Under the pieces are notes generated by a model. That model searched no databases and was not told the origin of the DNA. It worked only from the letters and a program-made list of their open reading frames with translations. The translations under genes and the position numbers were made by a program. Of a stretch of DNA of 49,187 nucleotides, positions 1 to 8,437 are shown piece after piece. Source of the DNA: Spirochaetales bacterium (lineage in GTDB: Bacteria; Spirochaetota; Spirochaetia; SZUA-6; DRHE01). The stretch is taken from contig JAUWZD010000024.1 in NCBI GenBank assembly GCA_030615505.1, positions 1 to 49,187 on the forward strand, written 5' to 3'. Position 1 is the first letter of the stretch. Every line of letters begins with the position of its first letter.

Positions 1-989
1 CCCCGGTCTCGCCATATGGTATTGAGAGAATGGCGGAGGCTGTGCGGCACAAGGTTACGATCAACGGCTTGGATTTTGGCCTTCTTCATGGCCTGATTCC
101 AACGTTTAGACCACCAGGTGTTACCTAACCGGCTCCCATCCCAATAGCAGAATATTAAACTATTAGGCAAAACGTGAGAGGTTTTTCTTCTCCACTCTTT
201 CAGGCATTGGGCTGCTTTCTTCGACAAGGGGATGTCTCTTACTTGATTCCACTTAGGCGCCCCCTCTTCTTTGACGTCCTTCCATGCCCTGCTTATCCGT
301 AGGATTGCTTGCTCAAAATCTATATCGCCCCATTTCAAGACCAAGGTTTCCCCTCTGCGCAATCCACAGCAAGCCGTTACGAAAAAACACGTATAGCTTT
401 GAAGATCATCCCAGGGACCCAGGGAATCATGAGGAAATAGAGTCTTAAGCTCCTTTTCTGTGAAAGCCCCACGCTCCTTTTTCTCATAATGTACAAGTCC
501 TATTCCTTCTGTGGGGTTACGGTCCAGCTCTTCACGGTAAATCCCTTCTCGATAAGCAATCTTTAGTAAGCCGATAACATTATTTGCCGTGCTGGGGCTT
601 ACCTTCTACAGTAGGCAGGAACGGAAGTCTAAGATTTCTGTCCTTTTGATCTTTGATAAGGGCTTATTGGCAAGTGAATCTTTAAGGATATGCTTTTCGA
701 CCAGATATCGCCTGGTAATGGCATACCTCTTTGTTATAGATTTATTTTCATCAAGGAGCCGTCTTATATGCGGACAGCGATCCCAGGTAAAAAAAGGCTC
801 GATATAGTCATGAAGTGAAATAAGCCCTTCCTCTGCTTTTTTCGCCTTCATTTCTTCAAGCCTTATGAGTACAAACTCCATAGCCTCTTTTTTTGATTTT
901 TTGCCGGTGGTTCTCCAATCCGGTTGTTGCGGCGTATGCCAGTAATAAATACCCCGCCGTTTCCAAAGTCCAAAAGGCTTATTCATCAC
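1..989 (-). pseudogene. Tyrosine recombinase (phage/ICE-type integrase), amber-interrupted, runs off the left edge
   Basis: Starts at a GTG/ATG pair at 984-989 behind AGGAGG. The first 127 codons give an N-terminal SAM-like/core-binding region. An in-frame TAG at 606-608 follows, after which the same frame stays open to position 1. Downstream of the stop the frame encodes a recombinase catalytic domain: SPSTANNVIGLLKIAYREG, then GLRRGE with the first catalytic Arg, and finally PHSLRHS with the His-x-x-Arg pair. The catalytic Tyr lies beyond the window. The gene sits just 3' of a tRNA gene, the usual place for an integrase of an element that uses the tRNA 3' end as its attachment site, so the element would extend to the left. 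The amber may be a real inactivating mutation or a sequence error. Confidence 0.85.
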
Positions 990-1007
990 TAACCTCCTGA
1001 AAATTTC

Positions 1008-1022
1008 ATCGACACTGTCGAT
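1008..1022. promoter_or_regulatory. Perfect 15-bp palindrome upstream of the integrase gene
   Basis: ATCGACA-C-TGTCGAT is a perfect inverted repeat with a one-base centre, about 19 bp before the integrase start. This position and symmetry suit an operator for a dimeric repressor or an excisionase-type protein, but no binding protein is identified in the window. Confidence 0.35.
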
Positions 1023-1032
1023 AAAAATAGCA

Positions 1033-1067
1033 CAAAAAAAGCACCTTCCCTCCCAGGAAAAGATGCT
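1033..1067 (-). terminator. Rho-independent terminator of the tRNA-Val transcript
   Basis: On the minus strand AGCATCTTTTCC and GGGAAGGTGCT form an about 11-bp stem (some G-T pairs) around TGGGA, followed by seven T. It lies between the tRNA 3' end and the integrase gene, so it would end tRNA transcription before the integrated element. Confidence 0.7.
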
Positions 1068-1099
1068 TTATTTGCTTATATATTAAACAATTATCAGTA

Positions 1100-1171
1100 T
1101 GGGCGATGGCAGGATTGAACTGTCGACTTCTACCGTGTGAAGGTAGCACTCTCCCGCTGAGTTAATCGCCC
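1100..1171 (-). tRNA. tRNA-Val (anticodon CAC)
   Basis: The minus strand folds into a cloverleaf: acceptor stem GGGCGAT/ATCGCCC, D arm with AGCGGGA, anticodon stem CTACC/GGTAG around TTCACAC (anticodon CAC, reads GTG), variable AAGTC, and T-loop TTCAATC. The T stem has one apparent A-C mismatch. Discriminator base is A and CCA is not encoded. Its intact 3' end faces the integrase gene, as expected if the integrated element rebuilt the tRNA 3' end. Confidence 0.93.
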
Positions 1172-1255
1172 GCCTAAATTATGGAATACAGAATAGAATC
1201 TACCCTGCTTTTCTATATGTGTCAATTAAATTACCCTGTCTTTCAAACAGAATAA

Positions 1256-1771
1256 TTAGCCGTCTTCAGTATTGATGTTTATTTTAACCCCTTTCTGTTC
1301 AGACACATCTTCTAAAGCCGGAATTGTAATTTTGAGCAGACCGTTCTTGAAGCTTGCTTCCACCTTTTCCTGATCAAACTTATCCTGCGGCACGTAATAT
1401 CGCTGGTCTTCAATATCCCTAAGCTTCAACCTCTTTTTGAAGTATTGAACTCCGGGCTCTGGTTCCGAATCGCGGTGCGCCCTGGCTGAAAAATAAAGGT
1501 GATCGCCGCGAAACTGAAGATTGATGTCCTTTTCCTCGAATCCCGCCAGGGCAATTTCAAAAATCAGGTTCTTCTCTTTTGTGAGGTAGATATTGGCGGG
1601 CGGATAGGAATAATGAGGGTAGAAATCCGTGCAGTTCCTCCATCTTCCTGCATGATGGAATCCCTCAGCCACACCCTGTTCAAAGGCTTCACCGAAATTC
1701 TGGGCGGCTTTAAAAGCCTCGTCCATAATTTTTCCAATGTCAAATGTGAAAACTCTACCTGTGCTTGCCAT
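1256..1771 (-). CDS. hsp20: Small heat-shock protein, Hsp20/alpha-crystallin family
   Basis: An ATP-independent holdase of 171 aa that keeps unfolding cytoplasmic proteins soluble. The N-terminal 50 residues are variable, as usual in the family. The alpha-crystallin domain spans about 55-155, beginning PANIYLTKEKNLIFEIALAG and containing the family pattern of an acidic exchange loop followed by FKNGLLKITIP near 140-150. GLLKITIP matches the conserved A-x-x-x-n-G-v-L motif at the end of the domain. The start is set by GGAGG eight bases upstream of ATG at 1771. The gene is monocistronic, with tRNA-Val downstream. No clear CIRCE or sigma-32 site was recognised upstream. Confidence 0.93.
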   Translation of the reverse strand: MASTGRVFTFDIGKIMDEAFKAAQNFGEAFEQGVAEGFHHAGRWRNCTDFYPHYSYPPANIYLTKEKNLIFEIALAGFEEKDINLQFRGDHLYFSARAHRDSEPEPGVQYFKKRLKLRDIEDQRYYVPQDKFDQEKVEASFKNGLLKITIPALEDVSEQKGVKININTEDG

Positions 1772-1944
1772 AGCAATACCTCCATAAAAAACTTATTGCC
1801 GGTCCCTTAACAAAGGCGGCCGTCCGAGAGGACCTGTTCGACTCCCCCCATTTTAAATGCTGCCTATAATTTAATAAGAGACACTAGCTATTCCAATGAA
1901 AATTTGTAATAGAAAAAAAACTCGGTTCAAAGTAAACTCAAATT

Positions 1945-2589
1945 ATGGACACGATCATATATCTTGGCACTGGAGCCCTTACCGTAGCCTGGTCCGTATG
2001 GATATACCTAAGCTGGTCGGATCATGCCAAACTTCCGGATACCTCCGGAGCGCGCTTTCTATTGATTATCGGACCCAGCGGGTATTTTCTATTGATCGCT
2101 TTAGCAGGATGGGGAAAAGCGCTCCTCCTTCGTCTTGACTTAATCGGTATCGCTGCTTTTGACACTCTTACCATTGTGTGCTGGCTTTTACTTTTAATCA
2201 TGCGCTGGTTCAGAACCCGGAATTTTAAAAAAGCCTATATAATCATACTTGTTCTCTATAATTCTATAGCCATTTTTTTTGTCGCACTGGCTCATCTGAT
2301 CAAGCTCTTTCCTCCCCTGCTCATCGCTTTTGCCAATCTGATTCAACAGGTATCTGAAATCAGTTTCTTTAAGTTCGCATGGATCAGCTTAGATCCTGAA
2401 ACACATGAGGGTGATTTAGTCTCCATGCTGAATAAAATCCTGATTGCGCTGCTCTCTTATGTTCCGATTTCCCTCTTAAGAGCGCTATATGTAAACCGCC
2501 AGGTTAACCGTCAGCGCAAGAAGATGGCCGAGGAAATAAGTATGCTTAAAGGTAGGATTAAACAGATAGAAGAGAAGATTTCCGATTAA
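1945..2589 (+). CDS. Hypothetical four-helix membrane protein with C-terminal coiled coil
   Basis: 214 aa, not assigned to a family. Hydrophobic segments lie at about 5-24, 40-60, 66-86 and 98-125, with a further weaker one near 160-180. The last 35 residues (QVNRQRKKMAEEISMLKGRI and on) are charged and look like a short cytoplasmic coiled coil. No catalytic motif is visible. No strong Shine-Dalgarno sequence precedes ATG at 1945, so the start is tentative. It stands alone between hsp20 (divergent) and the fused ABC transporter gene (convergent). A sensor or scaffold role would be guesswork. Confidence 0.7.
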   Translation: MDTIIYLGTGALTVAWSVWIYLSWSDHAKLPDTSGARFLLIIGPSGYFLLIALAGWGKALLLRLDLIGIAAFDTLTIVCWLLLLIMRWFRTRNFKKAYIIILVLYNSIAIFFVALAHLIKLFPPLLIAFANLIQQVSEISFFKFAWISLDPETHEGDLVSMLNKILIALLSYVPISLLRALYVNRQVNRQRKKMAEEISMLKGRIKQIEEKISD

Positions 2590-2727
2590 GCATTTGCCCA
2601 TCGCAGATTACATCCGCAACCTGATTTTTATACGCTAAAATCCAACAAAACATTTTCGGTCGCTGGACTTGATTATTTCTTGTGCTGAACGCGCAAGATT
2701 TTAAAGGTAATAGCATATCGTGATTTT

Positions 2728-4206
2728 TTATTTTTCTTTCTGAAAGCGAGATTTTTCAATAAGCTGGTTCAATGAGCCGCAGCCTGAATTCGTTAAAGAC
2801 CGCAGTGTATAGAATCTGCAGTTCTTTTTAACCGGAACTTCCAAGGGAAAGTGGGTGACAATTATAACAGGAACCGGATGAAGCTCAAGCAGGTCAAAAA
2901 GCCTCATCCACAGTAGTCTGCGCGCCTCCTCATGCAAACCGGTAAAAGGCTCATCCAGGAGTACGGCTTCCGGGAACCGTGCAAAACAGCGGGCAAAACA
3001 CAGCCTCTTTTTCATGCCTCCGGAAAGCTCTTCAGGATATCCGGCCTCCTGATTGGACAGTCCTACCTCTGTAAGCAGATAGGAGGCAAAACATAGGGAT
3101 TCCTCCATAGAATTGCCGCTGTAAAAAAGAGGCAAGGCTGCATTCCATGCATTGCTTCTCCAGGGTAGGAGCCGGTCATCCTGGAATACTAAACCGATCT
3201 TATCCGGTACGGTAATCCTGCCCGAGTCCGGCTCAAGAAGGCAGGAGGCCGCCTTCAACAACGTGGTCTTTCCCGTACCGGACTCACCTGAGATGACAGC
3301 GATCTCCTCCGGTTCAATAGTAAGACTTATGTTCCGGAGAACCTCCACTCCCGCCGGATATGTATAGGATACATTCTCAAGCTTAATCCCTTCATGGCTA
3401 AGATCCCTTAAGAAGGATTTCTTCATTATTTCCAGGGTCTCAGATTTACATTCGGAAGTTTTTCGCTCTCCGGCTTTCTCATCCCTCTCTTTGATTCTCA
3501 ATAGCCTGGACAGGATCTTATTGGAGAAAATAATAAGAAATACTAAAAGCATTCCCCATGAAAAGAGATTCCGGACCTGCAGTGACTGATAGGCAGCCTG
3601 GATCTGAAAACCTATTCCATTATTGGATCCGAAGTATTCACCGACAACCGAAGCCTTGATCCCTAAGACGATCCCCAGCTTTAAAGAGGCAGCTATGAAG
3701 GGTTTAAGATGAGGAAATATCAACTCCCGCAGTTTCGGATAGAGCCCGGGTGTAAAAACTTTAAGCATCTCCTCGAGATCCCTTGGTACGGATGTCATTC
3801 CCTCGGAGATATTCATGGCCACCAGGGGGAAACATATCAATGCAATAACTAAAATCGGTGAAATATGTCCTGTGCCGAATATTAGTATAAGTGGAATAGC
3901 CCACAGTATGGGCGGGATTCCCTGAAGAAGAAGGATTAAAGGCCTGAAAAAAGCCTTAAGTTCCTTGCTTGCCCCGGATAATATACCCACTGCGGAGCCC
4001 AGAATAAAGGATAAAAAAAAGCCTAAAGCCACCCTGGAAAGGGTTATCAGAATCTGAATCCAGGTGTGAGCTATACCCAGCATATTAAATGTATCCAGGA
4101 GGGTGAGCCAGGGCGGTGGAATGATAAAACTTCCCACTAAAAGAGTCCCGGCCATCCAGACCAAAAGGAGGATGACAATCCCGAAGATGGCAAACAATTT
4201 AGTCAT
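2728..4206 (-). CDS. Fused ABC importer: SsuC/TauC-type permease joined to its ATPase
   Basis: A 492-aa half-transporter in one chain, probably importing a small organic ion of the nitrate/sulfonate/taurine/thiamine-precursor group. Residues 1-240 are a BPD permease with about six membrane helices and an EAA-like loop near 145-170 (DLEEMLKVFTPGLYPKLREL). Residues 275-485 are the ATPase: Walker A GESGTGKTT at 307, Q-loop VFQDDRLLPW at 340, signature ELSGGM at 393, Walker B VLLDEP at 415 and switch His452. The start is ATG at 4206, overlapping the binding-protein stop by 8 bp (ATGACTAA). The longer upstream frame would lie inside the binding-protein gene. These parts are normally separate SsuC and SsuB proteins. 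A fused dimer would supply both permease and both ATPase copies. Confidence 0.88.
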   Translation of the reverse strand: MTKLFAIFGIVILLLVWMAGTLLVGSFIIPPPWLTLLDTFNMLGIAHTWIQILITLSRVALGFFLSFILGSAVGILSGASKELKAFFRPLILLLQGIPPILWAIPLILIFGTGHISPILVIALICFPLVAMNISEGMTSVPRDLEEMLKVFTPGLYPKLRELIFPHLKPFIAASLKLGIVLGIKASVVGEYFGSNNGIGFQIQAAYQSLQVRNLFSWGMLLVFLIIFSNKILSRLLRIKERDEKAGERKTSECKSETLEIMKKSFLRDLSHEGIKLENVSYTYPAGVEVLRNISLTIEPEEIAVISGESGTGKTTLLKAASCLLEPDSGRITVPDKIGLVFQDDRLLPWRSNAWNAALPLFYSGNSMEESLCFASYLLTEVGLSNQEAGYPEELSGGMKKRLCFARCFARFPEAVLLDEPFTGLHEEARRLLWMRLFDLLELHPVPVIIVTHFPLEVPVKKNCRFYTLRSLTNSGCGSLNQLIEKSRFQKEK

Positions 4207-5167
4207 TCGAAGGAGTAAAAAAGAAATCCTCACCCAGGGGTGGACGGCTTCCCGGCAACAGGTCTCTGACCTCATTATAATAAGCCAGCACCCGCCTCTT
4301 GTTCTCGGCGAATGAGGGTACGGAAAATAGTGTATTGCCGATCGCCTCTTCAATGATCTCTGAAGACTGGCCCAGGACTAAAGCGTATGTCCCGGCCATC
4401 TTTTCCGGGTTCTGCTGAACATACTGGGTAGTTCTGCGCCAGTGTCTCACAAGTTCTACGATTGTATCTTTACACCTGGGGATTGAGGATATATGAGCAA
4501 ACAGGCTTACCTGGGGAGACATGGGATCGCCTCCTGAAACGTCAGCCCAGGCCTGCTTATAGTCAATAAGCCTCTTCAATCCCTTATTTACGGCCAGGTT
4601 CGTAGCCAGTGGCTCCGGGAGGGGCGCTACATCAAGCTGTCCGAGTAATAACCTGGGCACGGTTTGAGGCAGGGGGGAGTAGCTGATAACAAGATCTCTA
4701 TCAGGATCGATTCCCTTCTTTATCAGGATATAACGGGTCTGAAAATCCAATGGGGCTCCCGGAAACGGCAGGGCAATTCGCCTGCCCTTTAAATCGGAAA
4801 AACTCTTTATAGATTCGTCCCTGCCCATCAAATAGGAAACTCCCCAATTCCCCGTATTGACCATTATTAAAGGGCCTCCATTCAAATAGTTTTCCCATCC
4901 CTGGCTGGTGCCGGCAAATATCAGATCCGCCTCTCCCCTTATGAGCAGGACCAGGGCCTGGGGATGATTGATGAAGATCTCTGTCTTTATATCAAGCCCG
5001 GGAATCGGGTCTTCATCCGCTAAAAGCATAAGGGGCAGGGAAGAGGTTGTTTTGGGAACTAATATCCTTAAGCTGCTCTCATCAGGACTCTCGGGGAAGA
5101 GACTCACAGTGAGCACGACAAAAATAAGAGTGATTATTCCAAATAAACAAATAATTTTCCGTATCAT
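4199..5167 (-). CDS. ABC transporter substrate-binding protein, NMT1/SsuA-like
   Basis: 322 aa, exported by an N-terminal hydrophobic signal/anchor (MIRKIICLFGIITLIFVVLT). The mature part fits the type-II periplasmic-binding fold of the NitT/TauT family: TTSSLPLMLLAD near the ligand-entry strand, SFSDLKGRRIALPFPGAP (the family's DLKGK-ia-p-GS region, about 120-140), LLLGQLDVAPLPEPLA (about 180), and a C-terminal helix with QNPEKMAGTYA. It is translated just ahead of, and overlaps, the fused permease-ATPase, so the two genes form a complete importer. The substrate cannot be read from the sequence; sulfonates, nitrate or pyrimidine precursors are all possible. Confidence 0.85.
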   Translation of the reverse strand: MIRKIICLFGIITLIFVVLTVSLFPESPDESSLRILVPKTTSSLPLMLLADEDPIPGLDIKTEIFINHPQALVLLIRGEADLIFAGTSQGWENYLNGGPLIMVNTGNWGVSYLMGRDESIKSFSDLKGRRIALPFPGAPLDFQTRYILIKKGIDPDRDLVISYSPLPQTVPRLLLGQLDVAPLPEPLATNLAVNKGLKRLIDYKQAWADVSGGDPMSPQVSLFAHISSIPRCKDTIVELVRHWRRTTQYVQQNPEKMAGTYALVLGQSSEIIEEAIGNTLFSVPSFAENKRRVLAYYNEVRDLLPGSRPPLGEDFFFTPSND

Positions 5168-5245
5168 GATTTACACATTTTAATGACATCTTCGTCACTA
5201 TATATATTAATCTGTATGCTTAAGAATTGCCATAATTTAATTATC

Positions 5246-6475
5246 CTACTGCCGGATCTCATACCCCCGGCTCAAGTATAAAAACAAAGCGGTATTCATG
5301 ATAATCAAAACCAGGAATCCGCTAATCAGCCAGGCGATGCTGGTCATTCCATAGGATGCTTCAATTAAGCTCACAAGTTTTACTGCGAAAGATCCCGCTC
5401 CGAAAGTCAATGTAAATTTCAAGCCATAACTTACAGAACGCCAGCGTGCGGGAGTCAGAAAGGCAACTATGCTGTTTTCAATAGGCTGCATGCCTAAACT
5501 GAACAGTACAAATATTCCAGCACATACAACCAACCAGAAATTTTTAAACATGGCCATTCCCAGAATAAACGGCAGTGCCAGACAGAAGAATACAAAATAG
5601 GAGCATTTAAGGCTGAAGCGGTCGGCAACACGACCGCCTATAGCCTGACCGATTATACCCACGAGATAAACAGAGGTGGCAATCAGACTGGCTGCCAGGG
5701 TATTGAAGGCCGGACTATCCCTCAAAGAGGGAAACATGCTGAACATACGGGTATGAATCCCCTCTGTTATGCTGCCCAGGCGATACTCTAGAAAAGCAGG
5801 AAGTATCACCGTAAAGCTCCGGTACATAAATCCGCTGAAAACCAATCCAATGCAAATGATCAGAAATAATTTACCGGCCGTCTTTCTTTCAAGAGTGCTC
5901 ACCTGACTGCGATCTGTTCCCTTCTCTATTGAAAGAGGAGCAATCAGGCAGACAATCCCGAAGATTATTCCCGCTGTTCCGAAAACCACCAGGCTCTTCT
6001 GCCAGCCCATAAGATAGTTTAAAAGCCCTGCTAAAAAGGGAACGCTGGCCATGCCTGCATTACCCCAAATTCCATTGATGCCCATGGCCTTTCCGCGCTG
6101 TCTCACTCCCTGGGACACTAAAGCAATACCGGAGGGATGATAGGCCGAGCATCCTATACCGACCAGGGCAAAGGCTAGAGAAATTGAAAACAGAGAGCTC
6201 AGGAATCCGGTCATAATTAATCCAAAACCGGCTAAGATCATGCCGGAAGCCATGGCCCATTTATGCCCCAGATGATCACTGAGCCAACCCCATAACATCG
6301 CCAAAGTCCCGTAGAGGAAGTACATCCAAAAGCTTAAGTTTACAACCAATGAAAGCGGTAGATTAAGAGCCCTGCTTATAGGCATTATCAGAACAGGAAA
6401 AATCAGCATGAAGAAATGAGTCAAAAAATGAGAAGCAGAAGCAAAGAAGAGGATTCTCTTTTCATACGTATTCAT
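5246..6475 (-). CDS. Major facilitator superfamily transporter
   Basis: 409 aa with about 12 membrane helices. Between helices 2 and 3 it carries the MFS motif A region GWLSDHLGHKWAMASG (about 63-78), and the second half has a related GGRVADRFSLK (about 285). Helix 4 has GIGCSAYHPSGIALVSQ, the histidine-containing pattern seen in the fosmidomycin-resistance (Fsr)-like MFS subgroup. The gene begins 2 bp after the glycerol kinase stop, so the two are co-transcribed and probably translationally coupled. That context makes glycerol or a related polyol a possible substrate, but the sequence does not prove it. About 80 bp separate its stop from the ABC importer genes, and no terminator was identified there. 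Confidence 0.9.
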   Translation of the reverse strand: MNTYEKRILFFASASHFLTHFFMLIFPVLIMPISRALNLPLSLVVNLSFWMYFLYGTLAMLWGWLSDHLGHKWAMASGMILAGFGLIMTGFLSSLFSISLAFALVGIGCSAYHPSGIALVSQGVRQRGKAMGINGIWGNAGMASVPFLAGLLNYLMGWQKSLVVFGTAGIIFGIVCLIAPLSIEKGTDRSQVSTLERKTAGKLFLIICIGLVFSGFMYRSFTVILPAFLEYRLGSITEGIHTRMFSMFPSLRDSPAFNTLAASLIATSVYLVGIIGQAIGGRVADRFSLKCSYFVFFCLALPFILGMAMFKNFWLVVCAGIFVLFSLGMQPIENSIVAFLTPARWRSVSYGLKFTLTFGAGSFAVKLVSLIEASYGMTSIAWLISGFLVLIIMNTALFLYLSRGYEIRQ

Positions 6476-6477
6476 GG

Positions 6478-7959
6478 CTATTTAAATGCCCTGGCAGTAT
6501 TAACAGCTTTTCTCCAACCTGAAATCAAGAGATCCTTCTTACGACCATCAAGCTTCGGGCTATAGATTGATTTCTGTTTCCAGTTCTTTTCAATTTCATT
6601 TTTACTGCTCCAGTATCCGCTTGAAAGTCCTGCCAGATAGGCCGCACCCAAAGCCGTGGTCTCAGCTATATCTGCAAGCTGAACCGGTATTCCCAGAATA
6701 TCAGCCTGAAACTGCATCAAGAAGGAGTTCCGAGAAGCTCCTCCATCCGCCTTGAGCATCTCAATCTTTTGTCCTGAATCCATTTCCAGGGCCTTGATGA
6801 GATCATACGATTGAAAAGCGATGCTCTCTAAAGCGGCGCGGGTGAGGTGCGCCCTGGAAGTCCCCCGGGTCAGGCCCACAATAGTACCGCGAATATCAGG
6901 ATCCCAGTATGGTGCGCCCAGACCTACAAAAGCCGGCACAAAGTAAACTCCCCCTGTATCCGGTACCGAAGCGGCCAGCTTTTCCGAATCAGATGCGCTT
7001 TCTAAAATCTTCAATTTATCTCTGAGCCACTGCACAACTGCACCGGCTATAAAGATGGATCCCTCAAGGGCATATTCCAATCCCCTGCCGAGGTCCCAGG
7101 CAACGGTCGTTAACAGTCTGTTCTTTGAGGCAACAGCCTGATTCCCTGTGTTGATCAGTGCAAAACATCCCGTACCGTATGTGTTTTTAGCATTGCCGGT
7201 CTTAAAACAGGCCTGACCGAAGAGTGCCGCCTGTTGATCCCCGGCAACTCCTCCCACCCTTATTTCCTTACCGAATATCTCCTTCTCCGTGTACCCGAAA
7301 TCACCGCAGGAGGGAACTACCTCCGGTAGTATCTCCCGGGGGATATCCAGAATATCAAGTATCTCCTTATCCCATTCTCCGGTGTGTATATTAAACAATA
7401 GAGTGCGTGATGCATTTGAGGGCTCTGTCAGATGCCCACCCGTCAGGTTAAAGAGCAGCCAGGTGTCCATGGTTCCGAAGCACAGTTCACCCTTTTTCGC
7501 CCTCTCATAAAGATTCGGAACATGTTCTAAAAGCCATTTAATTTTTGTTCCGGAAAAGTAAGGATCCAGGAGAAGCCCGGTTTTCTTGCTTATTTTGCTC
7601 TCTAAACCCTTCTCCCTCAATCTATCGCAGAGCCCAGAGCTTCTCCTGCACTGCCAGACTATGGCATTATACACAGGCTTTCCGCTGGCTCTCTCCCAGA
7701 TAAGGGTCGTTTCCCTCTGGTTTGTGATGCCGACGGAGACAATCTGCTCTGGAGCCAGGGAGGCAGCTTCTATGGCCTTCCTGGCTGATAAAACTTGAGT
7801 CTCCCAGATCTCTAGAGGATTGTGTTCCACCCAACCCGGTTTGGGGTAGATTTGAGTAAATTCCTTCTGAAAGCTGGAGACAATGCCCCCGCTTTTATTA
7901 AATATGATGGCCCTGGAACTGGTTGTTCCCTGATCTAAAGCGAGTATGTACCTCTCCAT
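6478..7959 (-). CDS. glpK: Glycerol kinase
   Basis: Phosphorylates glycerol to sn-glycerol 3-phosphate with ATP in the cytoplasm. At 493 aa it is the normal family length, with FGGY N-domain start [11 protein letters not shown] (about 7-17), [16 protein letters not shown] (about 79-94), [11 protein letters not shown] near 240 and NTYGTGCF near 259, and C-terminal [19 protein letters not shown] near 400. The loop that in Firmicutes GlpK carries the HPr-phosphorylated histidine (H-F-Y-G) reads TEKEIFGKE here, so that mode of control is probably absent. It lies in an operon with the GYD protein (31 bp upstream) and the MFS carrier. The GlpA-like dehydrogenase that could use its product is 18 kb away. 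The stop codon is TAG, showing that TAG is a normal terminator in this genome. Confidence 0.97.
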   Translation of the reverse strand: MERYILALDQGTTSSRAIIFNKSGGIVSSFQKEFTQIYPKPGWVEHNPLEIWETQVLSARKAIEAASLAPEQIVSVGITNQRETTLIWERASGKPVYNAIVWQCRRSSGLCDRLREKGLESKISKKTGLLLDPYFSGTKIKWLLEHVPNLYERAKKGELCFGTMDTWLLFNLTGGHLTEPSNASRTLLFNIHTGEWDKEILDILDIPREILPEVVPSCGDFGYTEKEIFGKEIRVGGVAGDQQAALFGQACFKTGNAKNTYGTGCFALINTGNQAVASKNRLLTTVAWDLGRGLEYALEGSIFIAGAVVQWLRDKLKILESASDSEKLAASVPDTGGVYFVPAFVGLGAPYWDPDIRGTIVGLTRGTSRAHLTRAALESIAFQSYDLIKALEMDSGQKIEMLKADGGASRNSFLMQFQADILGIPVQLADIAETTALGAAYLAGLSSGYWSSKNEIEKNWKQKSIYSPKLDGRKKDLLISGWRKAVNTARAFK

Positions 7960-7990
7960 GAGCCGAACTATAGGTGCAGTCCGGCTGAAA

Positions 7991-8275
7991 TTAAATCTCT
8001 TCAGCTAATTCGTCAAAATCTGCAATGGGCACTGCCTGTGAGCTTGTAAATGAAATGCCCGTCAGTTTGTGGATCGCTATAGAGCTTTTCATTGCTTCCT
8101 TTACTCCCGGGAGATCTACAATAAGAACAAGGTCGTAGTCACCTAAGAGAGCATAACTGGATTTTACAGTGCCGCCATACTTCTTGATAATACCGTCAGC
8201 CTTCTCCGTGCGTCTGGCGCTGATATCTTTGATAGCTGCTGATGAGTATTTTCCGAACATGAAAAATGTTGCCAT
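7991..8275 (-). CDS. GYD domain protein
   Basis: 94 aa from ATG at 8275, chosen because AGGAGG lies 6 bp upstream and because a longer frame would run through the promoter. It matches the small GYD family, a ferredoxin-like alpha/beta sandwich of unknown function. The name-giving motif is seen as [14 protein letters not shown] at about 43-56, and the N-terminus [20 protein letters not shown] is also family-like. It is the first gene of the glpK operon. Family members often sit beside metabolic genes, but no ligand or reaction is known to me, so no role is assigned. Confidence 0.85.
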   Translation of the reverse strand: MATFFMFGKYSSAAIKDISARRTEKADGIIKKYGGTVKSSYALLGDYDLVLIVDLPGVKEAMKSSIAIHKLTGISFTSSQAVPIADFDELAEEI

Positions 8276-8294
8276 GGTATCCTCCTTTAAAATA

Positions 8295-8323
8295 AGTTTA
8301 ATGAACGTGGCAAAAAATTGCAA
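8295..8323 (-). promoter_or_regulatory. Predicted promoter of the GYD-glpK-MFS operon
   Basis: TTGCAA, 17-bp spacer, TAAACT on the minus strand, with transcription expected to begin about 15 bp before the GYD start and its AGGAGG. Matches are 5/6 and 4/6 to sigma-70 consensus. It faces away from the gntR promoter, so a GntR operator in the shared 160-bp region could affect both. Confidence 0.5.
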
Positions 8324-8381
8324 ATTAATTTAAGTATTTGGCATTAAAATTATGGCCCTGCGTGCGGGCTGAATATACCTA

Positions 8382-8410
8382 TTGGCAAAAGGAAGCAAAA
8401 CTATTAGAAT
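8382..8410 (+). promoter_or_regulatory. Predicted promoter of gntR and the proline operon
   Basis: TTGGCA, 17-bp spacer, TAGAAT, ending 27 bp before the gntR ATG. An 8-bp direct repeat AACTATTA at 8399-8406 and 8416-8423 overlaps and follows the -10 box and is a candidate repressor contact. No convincing dyad was found. Confidence 0.55.
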
Positions 8411-8437
8411 GGTTTAACTATTATAAAAAAAACTAAA

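Noticed and set aside
1820..1870. Similarity of AAATGCTGCCTATAATTTAA upstream of hsp20 to 33366-33410
   Set aside because: Short and AT-rich, with different positions relative to genes; not enough to call a shared regulatory element.
4207..4353. N-terminal 49-residue extension of the fused ABC transporter
   Set aside because: It lies wholly inside the binding-protein gene in another frame; the ATG at 4206 overlaps the upstream stop and starts the first membrane helix directly.
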